Positions 32,701-44,700 of a DNA stretch of 64,000 bases are shown one piece after another. The translations under genes and the position numbers were made by a program. Below the pieces are notes generated by a model, which was not told where the DNA came from, ran no database searches, and saw only the letters and a list, made by a program, of their open reading frames with translations. The stretch's first letter is position 1, and each line of letters begins with the position of its first letter. Origin of the DNA: Paroedura picta (Eukaryota; Chordata; Lepidosauria; Squamata; Gekkonidae); the NCBI RefSeq assembly GCF_049243985.1, contig NC_135373.1, positions 96,033,213 through 96,097,212 of the forward strand. The letters run 5' to 3'.

Positions 32701-35700
32701 CCCAATTATCAATTATTTACTTCTTCGCTGATTCCTTGTCTCTCTCCCCAGATTTTCTACTCTAGGAAGCCGGCAGCCAGTGAGTGCTCCATTTCTTCTT
32801 TGCACGGTGCACATCTGATTCAAGATGGCCGGCGGCAGGAAAAGTCTCTGGGAGATTATGTGCTTCAAAGGTTGGGCTAGGCCATTCCAGCCAATATCTG
32901 TTGTGAAACAATAACCAGAACTGGGTGTACAAAACTACAATCTTTTGTTAAGCAGCTGAGGTTCTATGCTCTAATGTTCATCCCCATTAGCTCATCCTGT
33001 AGGCTAGTGAATGCCCAACAACTTCACAGTTGAACACTTTTAAATAAACTGAATGTAAAGAAGCAGAAGGTGTTAGTGTTTTTGTTTTTTTTAAAATGTT
33101 TCCTGCAACCACTTTTCTAAAAGCATAAATAAGCATAAAATTGTTGAATTATACTAAGCTGATGATTATATATTAAATTTGTATGCATAAAGCAGGAACA
33201 TGATTTTTAGAGAGTTACTTACTTAATCCCTGTTCAGGAAAATAATGACTGAGATACTGGACTGTGTATTTTGCTGGTTCATCTGGCACAGAATCTAGAA
33301 AAAAAGTCCAAATCTTTATATGAAAGAGCTCTTATTGCTTAATTTTTGCTGCTTAATTATAACAGAAATAAAATCTAAAAAAGATTAACTGTTTGAGGGG
33401 AAATACATATATTTATTTATAAATTCTGCATCTTCTCCCTTTTCAAAGGAGGTCAACAAGATAATATGTATGAGGTTATCCCAATTTATTCTCATATCAG
33501 GTTCAAGATATCCAAAGAAGTATCTGACAAAAGTGTGCATGCACACTTCTTCGCACAGAAGCTTATACCTAGAAACAAAACTTGGTTAGTCTTAAAGGTG
33601 CCACTGGACTCAAACTTCGTCCTGCTGTTTCAGACCAACATGGCTAGGTTCAAGATAAGTTTGGCTGATCTGGCCTTGGCCACTGATACACCTTGCAATG
33701 CCCAAACCCTGGGAGAGAGGGAGGGAGGGACGGTACAATACAAAGGGGGTCAGCTGCCCAGCTGTGGGGCACAGCAAAGAGCAAGGTGGGTCTGCGTGGA
33801 TAGTTACAAATGAGATGAAGGGACTGATGGCCATCACTAGTTCTCTGTGAAATAGAGGGTCTCCTCAGGAGTAAGCTAAGGGAGAAAGGAAATGGGAGTA
33901 AGCTGGGGGAAGACAGAATAAAAGGCCACAGCTGGAAAGACACTTCATGAGACTCACTTTTTACGATGGAATCAGATTCCTTAAATATTTCCTGAAACTC
34001 TGCTAAATATTTTGACTGCAAAAAACAAAAAATAAACAAGGACAAAACATTATTACTTCCTCATTCACACATTTCTTTGTTATAAGGAAGCACTGGAAGT
34101 TGAGAATCTGTGTTTGCCCTGTTTTGGAACTTTTCCTGATTATTATTACTCTATGTTTCTTCAAATGTTAGAACTTATTCAATCTTTCTTTTTATATCCA
34201 CTATATCCTATTGTTCCAAGCCATTCTATTGGTGAACTGTAGGTCACAAGACTGGAATGTCAAAGCAGAATGTGAAATGTTTCTATATTAGCACTTGACT
34301 ATAGCAACTTTGAAGCATTTTCAGTAATTAACATGTGGTTCCTTTTGATAGCTTAATGAAGTTTTAGCATAATGTCATAAGTTTTGTATGCTACAGTTCA
34401 AGCCTCCAAAGGTGCCTGCTAAAGCCCATTGGAAAACCCACTTTTCTTCAACCGAGTGGTTCAAATGCAGCTTTAGAAGAAAAAGAGCTGAGGTTTCCCC
34501 CCCACATACACTTTTTACCACTCAAAGGAGCCTTAAAGCTGCTTACAATCTACACTTCCTCTCTCCACAACAGACACCCTTAAAGTAGATGAGGCTGAGA
34601 AAGCTCTGGGAGAACTGTGACTAGCCAAGGCCACCTAGCAGTCTGCATGTGGAGGAGTGGGGAATCAAACCCAGATCTCCAGATTAGAAGGCGCCATTCT
34701 TAACTGCTAAGCATGTTTGCCAGTTTCACAAGCAACAGTGTCCATTCTTATTCATTCAAATGTTGTTGTTGTTATGTGCGAAGTCGTGTCCGACCCATCG
34801 CGACCCCATGGACAATGATCCTCCAGGCCTTCCTGTCCTCTACCATTCCCCGGAGTCCGTTTAAGTTTGCACCTACTGCTTCAGTGACTCCATCCAGCCA
34901 CCTCATTCTCTGTCGTCCCCTTCTTCTTTTGCCCTCGATCGCTCCCAGCATTAGGCTCTTCTCCAGGGAGTCCTTCCTTCTCATGAGGTGGCCAAAGTAT
35001 TTGAGTTTCATCTTCAGGATCTGGCCTTCTAAAGAGCAGTCAGGGTTGATCTCCTCTAGGACTGACCGGTTTGTTCGCCTTGCAGTCCAAGGGACTCGCA
35101 AGAGTCTTCTCCAGCACCAGAGTTCAAAAGCCTCAATTCTTTGACGCTCGGCCTTCCTTATGGTCCAACTTTCGCAGCCATACATTGCAACTGGGAATAC
35201 CATAGCCTTGACTAAACACATTTTTGTTGGCAGGGTGATGTCTCTGCTTTTTAGGATGCTGTCTAGATTTGCCATAGCTTTCCTCCCCAGGAGCAAGCAT
35301 CTTTTAATTTCTTTGCTGCAGTCCCCATCTGCAGTGATCTTGGAGCCCAGGAAAATAAAATCTGTCACTATCTCAATTTCTTCCCCATCTATTTGCCAGG
35401 AATTGAGAGGGCCGGATGCCATGATCTTTGTTTTCTTGATGTTGAGTTTCAAGCCAACTTTTGCACCCTCCTCCTTCACCCGCATCAACAGGCTCTTTGG
35501 TTCCTCTTCACTTTCTGCCATTAGAGTGGTATCATCTGCATATCTGAGGTTGTTGATATTTCTCCCTGCAATCTTGATCCCAATTTGTGACTCCTCTAAT
35601 CCCGCATTTCTCATGATGTGCTCTGCATACAAGTTAAATAGGCAAGGCGACAGTATACAGCCTTGCCGAACTCCTTTCTCAATTTTGAACCAGTCAGTGA

Positions 35701-38700
35701 TTCCATGTTCAGTTCTCACTGTTGCTTCTTGACCTGCATATAAATTTCTCAAGAGACAAATAAGATGCTCTGGTATTCCCATCTCTTTAAGAACTTGCCA
35801 CAATTTGTTGTGCTCCACACAATCAAAGGTTTTAGCATAGTCAATGAAGCAGAAGTAGACGTTCTTCTGGTATTCCCTAGCTTTCTCCATGATCCAGCGT
35901 ATGTTGGCAATTTGATCTCTAGTTCCTCTGCCTCTTCGAAATCCTGCCTGTACTTCTAGAAGTTCTTGGTCCACATATTGCTGGAGCCTAGCTTGTAGGA
36001 TTTTGAGCATAACTTTGCTAGCATGAGAAATTAGTGCAATGGTGCGGTAGTTTGAACATTCTTTGGCATTGCCCTTCTTTGGGATTGGAATGTAAACTGA
36101 CCTTTTCCAATCCTGTGGCCATTGTTGAGTTTTCCAAATTTGCTGGCATATTGAGTGTAGCACTTTTACTGCATCGTCCTTTAAGATTTTGAATAGTTCA
36201 ACTGGAATGCTGTCACCACCACTAGCTTTATTGTTGCTCAGACTTCCTAAGGCCCGTTTGACTTCACATTCCAGGATGTCTGGCTCCAGGTCAGTAACTA
36301 CCCCACTGTGGTCATCAGGGATGTTAAGCTCGCTCTTGTATAGTTGTTCTGTATAATTTTGCCACCTTTGTTTAATCTCTTCTGCTTCTGTGAGGTCCCT
36401 ACCATTTTGGTCCCTTATCATACCCAACTTTGCATGAAACGTTCTCTTCATATCTCCAGTTTTCTTGAAAAGATCTCTGGTCCTCCCCATTCTATTGTTT
36501 TCTTCTATTTGTTTGCACTATTCATTTAAGAAGGCATTCTTATCTCTTCTAGCTTTTCTCTGGAATTCTGCATTCAATTGGGTGTATCTTTCTCTTTCTC
36601 CCTTGCCTTTCACTTCCCTTCTCTCCTTAGCTATTTGTAAAGCTTCCTCAGACAGCCATTTTGATTTCTTGCATTTCTTTTTCTTTGGGATGGTTTTAGT
36701 TGCTACCTCTTGTACAATGTTGCGAACCTCCGTCCATAGTTCTTCAGGCACTCTGTCTATCAGATCTAATTCCTTAAATCTATTTGTCACCTCTACTGTG
36801 TATTCATCGGGGATATGATTTAGTTCATACCTGAGTGGCCTAGGGCTTTTCCCTACTTTCTTCAATTTAAGCCTAAATTTTGCAACAAGAAGCTCATGAT
36901 CTGAACCACAATCAGCTCCTGGTCTTGTTTTTATTGACTGGATAGAACTTTTCCATCTTTGGCTGCAGAGCACATAGTCAATCTGATTTCTGTGTTGACC
37001 GTCTGGTGATGTCCATGTGTAGAGTCGTCTCTTGGGTTGTTGGAAAAGAGTGTTTGCTATGACCATTGTATTCTCTTGACAAAATTCTACCAGCCTGTGC
37101 CCTGCTTCATTTTGTACTCCAAGGCCAAACTTGCCTGTTATCCCGGTTATCTTTTGGCTTCCTACTTTAGCATTCCAATCCCCCATGATGATAAGCACAT
37201 CATTTTTTTGCGTTGCTTCTAGAAGGTGTTGTAGGGCTTCATAGAACTGATCAACTTCATCCTCTTCAGCAGCAGTGGTTGGGGCATAGACCTGGATCAC
37301 TGTGATGTTGAATGGTTTGCCTTGGATTCTAACTGAGATCATTCTGTCATTTTGGGGATTGTATCCCAAGACTGCTTTTCCTACTCTCTTATTGATTTTG
37401 AAGGCTACTCCATTTCTTCTGCGAGATTCTTGTCCACAGTAGTATACCTGATGGTCATCTGAATTAAATTCACCCATTCCTGTCCATTTTAGTTCACTGA
37501 TTCCTAAAATGTCGATGTTCAGTCTTGTCATTTCTTGTTTGACCACGTCCAGCTTACCTTGATTCATGGATCTGACGTTCCAGGTTCCTATGGAATAAAA
37601 ATCTTTACAGCATCGGTCTGTCTTTTCGCCACCAGTTACTTCCACAACTGAGCGTCCTTTCGGCTTTGGCCCAGTCGCTTCATTCATTCTGGCGCTACTC
37701 GTACTAGCCGTCTGCTCATCCCCAGTAGCATATTGGACACCTTCCGACCTGAGGGGCTCATCTTCCGGCGTCATATCGTTATGCCTATTGGAACTGTCCA
37801 TAGAGTTTTCATGGCAAAGATACTGGAGTGGTTTGCCATTTCCTTCTCCAGTGGATCACCTTTTGTCAGAGCTCTCAGCTATGACCTGTCCGTCTTGGGT
37901 GGCCCTGCACGGTATAGCTCATAGCTTCACTGAACTACGCAAGCCCCCTTGCCACAACAAGGCAGCGATCCTTGAAGGGGGCATTCAAATGTATAAATAC
38001 ATAAAATAAGTTGAGATTATTACTGAAATGATTATTACTGAAATAATAATTATTATACATTTATACATACACGCTTATAAGCATTTCAATATTTTGTATT
38101 TATACATTTGAATTAATAAGGACACTGAGAATCATCAGAAATAAATTAATTTGTTGCCCGTGCTTCACTTTCTTTTCTTGCTCTGTGCTGAGGTTTGTGG
38201 AAAGTGATTGCCACCGTTTTTGGCTCAGTTTTACAAGCAAAAGCACACCGCAGGAAAGACAGGAATGAGCACAGGCCTTCCCACTTGTGTCTAGATAATC
38301 TTTACTAAATAACAGAGAGAAAATTGTACTAATTGTAATTACAAGCCTCAACTGACCTCCAGTCAGGCCAGTGGTCTATGAAGCCTAATCATACCCAGAA
38401 ACAGATGGCACTTGGCTGGGAGCAGCTGTCCAGTGTATTGTGCAGAGAACTAGCACAGCCCTTTTAGAAAAGTTGCAGGTACCAGGGACTGGGCCTAAAG
38501 CTTCTAGCATGTAAACCATGCATTTTTATGAGATTACACTACCTTATTATTTACAGTTCTTTCATATGCTGAAATCCTCAAAAGTTATCAAAAAAATTAA
38601 GGGGAAGTTTCTGGACAACATTTACTGAGCACAGCAAAACTTTAGTACTAAAGCTGGGGGACTGTGCAGGAAAGCTTGAGCAAGGGAAGTGCTGGTCGTC

Positions 38701-41700
38701 AGCATTTTGACTTACCTCGTAACAACTCTTCCAGCTTCCTTTCAGACTGGAGTGGAAGGAATTGGTGCAGACACTGTCTTTGTGAAGATTGCCAAATTCG
38801 CTGTCACATTCCCAGAAGTGTGTAAAGCTTTCCTAAAAAAAAGGCAGAATCTTTTGTCTGGGAAGCCACTCCTTTAATGCAAGTTGATGGTGCAGTGCAA
38901 ACAACACAGTCTGTGCAAGTCCCTCAACTGGTCTGTCATCCTGTGCCTGAAATGATAGCAGTCAGTGTAGGCTGAAGAATGCTTCAAGGGCATGCCCAGA
39001 ACCTCAAAAGGTGTCATGAGGCAGGGTCTTCAGAGCCTTCGGCAATCACTGAAGTATTCTACACTATTCTCTAAAACATCTGATCCCTTATTTATATGCT
39101 ATCTTTCTTGCTTGGACTCAAAAGGGATTTACAAAAATAAAATAGCAATACAATAAAGCGCTAGCAGTAAAAACAAGAAAAACTACATTGAAAATTTCGA
39201 TGAACATCAAAAGCATAAAAATCCCGACAGTAACAAAAGCCCTTCTGCATAATTCCATTGTTCCTGATGCTACAGAATGATAGCAGAGTGGGAGCCTTCC
39301 TAACCTTGGCAGAGAGGGCATTCCACAGTGTGGGAACCACAAGTGAGATTGCCCTGTTATGAACAGCTATTGAAAGTAAGAATGTTACGACGAGAATTAA
39401 ATCCACAACAGTCATAGATTTCAGTATTTTTTAAAGCATTACTTATCATAGATGTCTTTTTAGTCAACAAATTCCACTATCAAATAGTCTTGTTAATTAC
39501 GGTGCACTGTTTGCAAGATAGCTTTTCTAAATCTGCAAGCCCAGCTCTGCCTAGAGTTGCCCCGCCCAAACACACAGCAGCATACAAAAAAAGAAAGGAA
39601 TGGGCACTGACATCACTGTCGAATTATGTTGCACAATCTATTCTATTAAGGAAACCACCGAACCTTATTAGCACTGGGGGTTCTGGGGAAAGACTCTATA
39701 CGTGGCTTGGTAATTTCATACTTGGCAATTTCATTTTCTTGTTGTATTTTTTGCAGCTCCATCAGTTTTAATTTCTGGAAAACCTGAGCCTATAGAAAAA
39801 GAGAAATGTGTAACACTTATTTACCTTTCAGGTAGGCAGAGTTGTACAGCATGAGGAAATCCAAAGTAAACGGTTATATTAATTTAATTCCAAATATTGA
39901 TAGATGCTAACTGCAATTTACAGCTGGAGACCTACAGGTAGCTGAACGTCTCCACCTGCCTCACATGATACATCATGCCACTTTGGCGATGTCTAGATGA
40001 TTACAGCATTGCAGATGAATGTCCTGCATCCACACTGGTCACATTTATGGATTATCCAGATTAGAGTGACTATGGTTCATAGTCAGAAAACACTTTTATT
40101 GTAGCAGAGTTGCAAACAGTATTTTTTGTCAACACCATTCACTTATCTCGATGCTGACAGAGGAAGTAAATCACAAAATAGTTTTAAAAGTTTATTTTTA
40201 CTGCTAAAAGAAGTCCAACATTTGGAAAATCAGTTGCTTCAATATGGGAATCCTGGGGTGGCACGTGGAAAGCAGAAGCAGAAGTTCTGGTTAAAAAGTC
40301 ATTGTCCTAAAGCTAATTATTGTGCACTTGTATGGTTCAATTTCAATAATTACAGGCCTTTACTTCTAACAATACTTCAAAAATCTTTACATTTTTAATT
40401 AGTTGTTCTTGATTCTTGGACAGTCTTTGAGAGGAATCTTCAGGTTTTTTGGCTTCACTCTGAGTAGAAAGAAAGGCAAGTATAAGGTGAATTATTATAG
40501 GGAAGGGGGAAGGAAAGTTTCAGACTGTATTTTAAGACTCTTCCTAAGTTTGATTCTTTTTTTCTATTTTCACAAAAGAATTAACCACACAGAACATATT
40601 CTTTCTAGACTAGATCATGGATATGCCCTATTCAAATAACTGCAGGGTTTCCCCGGGTCAGTCTGTAATTTTAATTATAAGGAGATACAGTAGAGGTATT
40701 TGACAAAGAAAGCTTTTGACTCTTGAAAGCTTGCATCTTGAAAATCTTGTTGATCTTTACGGCATTCAAATCTAGTTGTGCAGACCAACAAAGCTACCAC
40801 CTACAACTTTCAATGGAGGAAAGGGAAATTCTCAGGCCCAAGGCTTAGTCACCCAATCTCACAGTGCATAAAACCTTGGAAGCCAAGTAACAAGGGACTT
40901 TAAATCCACCAGATGAACAAAACCTGTGACTCAGCATCTGCCCCTCTTCTTTAAGATGAACTTTCTATGAATGTGAGTTTTCATTTTTTGGACTGTGGCC
41001 CTGTGTGAGTTATGCTGGAAGAACCAGACGTAGCCTGGAACAACTGCTGAATTGTGTACTAGGTGCCTGCTTTTTTAAATTTGTTTACATTGTATTTGTC
41101 TGTGCATGCATTCTATATGTAAACCACTTTGAGACCCTACCGTGGGAGAAATATAAGTATTTAAATGAATGAACTCGAGCGTTATTAGCACCAAGAACAT
41201 CACCTGCACTCCCTTCTCAAAACCTAACAGTTAAACAAAGTTATCTGTATCATGAGCCTCTTGTGGCGCAGAGTGGTAAGGCAGCTGCCTGAAAGCTTTG
41301 CCCATGAGGCTGGGAGTTCAATCCCAGCAGCCGGCTCAAGGTTGACTCAGCCTTCCATCCTTACGAGGTCGGTAAAATGAGTACCCAGCTTGCTTGCTGG
41401 GGGGTAAACGGTAATGACTGGGGAAGGCACTGGCAAACCACCCCGTATCGAGTCTGCCATGAAAACGCTAGAGGGCGTCACCCCAAGGGTCAGACATGAC
41501 CCGGTGCTTGCACAGGGGATACCTTTACCTTTACCTTTTATCTGTATCATTTCTGTTTTATGTAAACCCTGAGGCTTTGAGGAGGGCGGTATATAAATAT
41601 AATTAATAAATTAAACTGACATAGAACTCTGTTGACAGGACTGAAGAGCAACATGGGCCATTAATTAGTTCGATTGTTTAATGGGTTTTAATTACTATGT

Positions 41701-44700
41701 TTAATGTTAACGTTGTTTTGTTGCATTTTTATGAATTAACTATTTTGTCTATACTGAAATGTTGGAAACTGCCTGAGCTGGCCATGTTGGGAAGGGTGGT
41801 AAATAAATTGTACATTTTCATGGTGTCTGAAAAATACCCAGTGTATTTTTAAAAGCTTATAAATAACCCTGAACCAACAACAATGAATATTTACCAAACT
41901 AATTTCTTGTCAAAAGTATATACAACACAAAATAGCTAGGATAGTGAATATCAGACCCACAGAAAAAAAATGATGATATACCATTAGTTCATGTGGTTGT
42001 TTGGAATGTCTTTTTCCTGATGATTCCAGAAAGGCACTCCTATCCTTCCTTGGTTTTAGAAACTTCTTTCTTGATTTTACCTAGCTCAAAATAAATAAAT
42101 AAATAAACAAATAAAAGGCTTATAGCTGACCTTAAGATTTTCACAATTTAGTTTTTAAGTTAAATCTTTAAAAAATCCCAATCTCAATCAATTAAAACAA
42201 ATTTAGGATGGAACAAAATGTCATAGGATAAACAGTTGACTTTGTTCTTCTCTGTGTTTAGCACGACTTCCCTTAAGAAGGGAAGTTCTCTTGAGAAGGG
42301 AAGTTATCACTACATTTCATGTTTCAATTTTTCCATCTCCATATCCTGATGCTGTTTGGGATCAGGAAATACATAGTATAAGAATATCAGAACACAGTTC
42401 AAGTTGTCAGGGTGGTCTTAACCAATTGGCAACAGGGGCAGATGCCCTGGGCTCCACGCTGGGATCACCTACAGTCTTGCTTCCTGAAGGTGGAGGAAAA
42501 AGAAGAGGAGGAGGATCCTGCCGATACTCCTGCCCAACCCATCTGCCTCCTGGAAACAGGCTTGCAGTAGCACCCAGGGGATTATGATGGCAGTGTGATA
42601 GAGGGCCATGTTGGTCTTTTGCTCAGGGCCCCAGAATCATGAAGACTGCCCAGTAAATTGCACTAGAGGGTGAGGGGTGAATGTTGCAATTTTTAGCATA
42701 AGAAACATATTCTTGTATGGCCAAGGGGTTTTTAAACATATTTTTGTCTTGAAAATCCAGAGTGCATTTTCTTTATGACTGTTACAACTGGGCATGTCAT
42801 GTCTAAGCTCAGCCAACATTGAACCTTAGATCTGTTAGCAATCAAGGACATGCATTCCAAGTTAAAAAACAAAACACCCCCCCCAGCAACAACCAAGAGA
42901 TTTAACTCATTGACAAGAATTTAAAGCATACCTGGCTTTCTAATTTAACTGCAGGCTCATTGGAGTCTGAAGTGTCAGAACTGCAAAACATAATTGTATT
43001 ATGATTTATTTACTTACAAAATCTGTACGCCACTTCTCCAGACCTCCCAGAGTCAGCTCACAACAATAAAACAAATCCAATAATAAAAAATGTATCAATA
43101 AAAACTGCCAATAAAAGGAACCCACAGCATAAAAACAAATAAAATAGAAGAAACTAAAATGTTTTCGTAAAAATAGAGACCAGGCTAGGAGCAGACGATA
43201 ACATTTCTTAGAAAAACAGAATCCATTAATCAAAAGCTTGAGTAAAGATATATGTTTTGGCCTGACAACTAAAGGAAAGGAAACTAGATGCCAGGCCAGC
43301 GGCAAAAGGGAGGGCATGCCAAAAGTGAGGTCCCAACATAGAAAAAGTTTCTACAGGTGGGGGATAGAGACTGGGGCTTCAGGAAGAGGATTTCAACTGG
43401 TGGGCTGGATAATGACAGGAAGCACTGCTTTCATTTACAAGGGAGTATAGGGTTGCCAGACGCTGCAGGGGGGAAGGGCACTGTTCAGAAGCTCCTCCCT
43501 GTACTTAGCCAAACCTAGAAGAGTGTCTGGCATGTGGACATGGCCTGGAAGTGAGATTGGCACGTTGGAGACATCAAGGGCAATGCTCTAGCTTATGAGG
43601 AAATTCTATGGTAAGAAATCAGCCTCAAACCACAATATCACCTCCCCAATGACCCCAGCATGCTGATGTCATTTCCTGCTGATGTCAGCATGCCAGGACA
43701 TTCTTCCTGTTTTTTTTGGGGGGGGGGATTTCCCTCCACTTTCTGAAATCCACAGTGGAGGTAGCAATGCCAAAGCAGAGGTTCCTCCAGCCCCAGTGGG
43801 GGCCTGGCATCCCTAAGGGTGTATGAATAATAAAATATTAGCTGAAATTCATTTGTACAAGATATCAGTGCTCTTCATGGATTGAGAATAGACCATAAAA
43901 AAGTATTGCTACTGAACACTTCTGATGAAAGACACTAAAATTAATTTCCAAAGCTGATGAATTATTTAGTGTATGACCATAGGTGACAACAAAAAACAAA
44001 ATTGTCCTTACCTGTAACTTTTGTTCATCATGTACCTTCTGTGCAGGCACACAAGGGGACTGAGCATGAGCAGGCCTGCCATCAGATAGGTCTTTACGGC
44101 TGAAAGCCTCCAGGGAATGCTGTATGGGTCAGAGGCTTGTTCCCACACAAAGGCCATGGGCTCCTGAGCAGCAATGACCCCTTACCCTCTCTACCAATAG
44201 CACTGCCAAAGCCAGAACATGGAGCAGGGCAGGAGAGAAGGTATGTGTGCTTGCACAGAAGATCCTTGATGAACAATAGTTACAGGTACGTACAACTTTA
44301 TTTTCATCACTTTATTTTCATCTCCAGCCAATGGGGCATGTTCTTCTCACTTGAACAGTGAATGCAGAACTGCCTTCTCCAGTTGATCTACCCTTCTGGA
44401 GGCAGACTGGAGAGATGCAGTTTTTTGCCACACTGGAAAACAATAATCCTGGGAGGCTTTGAATAGAGGTGGCTCAGAATCTTATTTTTGGGTTTGTGCT
44501 TCGAGGTAATGACTTCAATCTTGAGAGACTGGACCATATGAATCAACTGCTCTACAAACATACAGAGATCCTCTGTAGGAGAGACCAGATGGCTCACCTA
44601 TCCTCTCATCTTGGCTGCAATCCAATGCTGTGTTGGATCCACTGGATTCAATAGCTATTTATTCTCCTCTCACTGCCAGAAAGGAGAACCCAGCCTGTGC

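Larger units (their letters stand above)
34763..37981 (-). mobile_element. full-length RTE-BovB LINE, nearly intact
   Basis: The element is 3219 bp and inserted in the sense direction in an AGBL3 intron. It has a 10-bp duplication, CATTCAAATG (34753-34762, 37982-37991). The 5'UTR is about 180 bp, starting CCCCTTCAAGGATCGCTGCC. It has one long frame of 1010 codons (37801 to 34772), interrupted only by TAG at codon 428. The 3' tail is the short CAACAACAACA. Length, both ends, duplication and frame all match a complete BovB. BovB is known for horizontal spread between squamates, ruminants and ticks. Confidence 0.97.

Noticed and set aside
35160-35732. 190-codon plus-strand frame rich in Ser and Leu
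   Set aside because: It is the antisense shadow of the BovB reverse transcriptase. The same shadow appears at 45314-45898.
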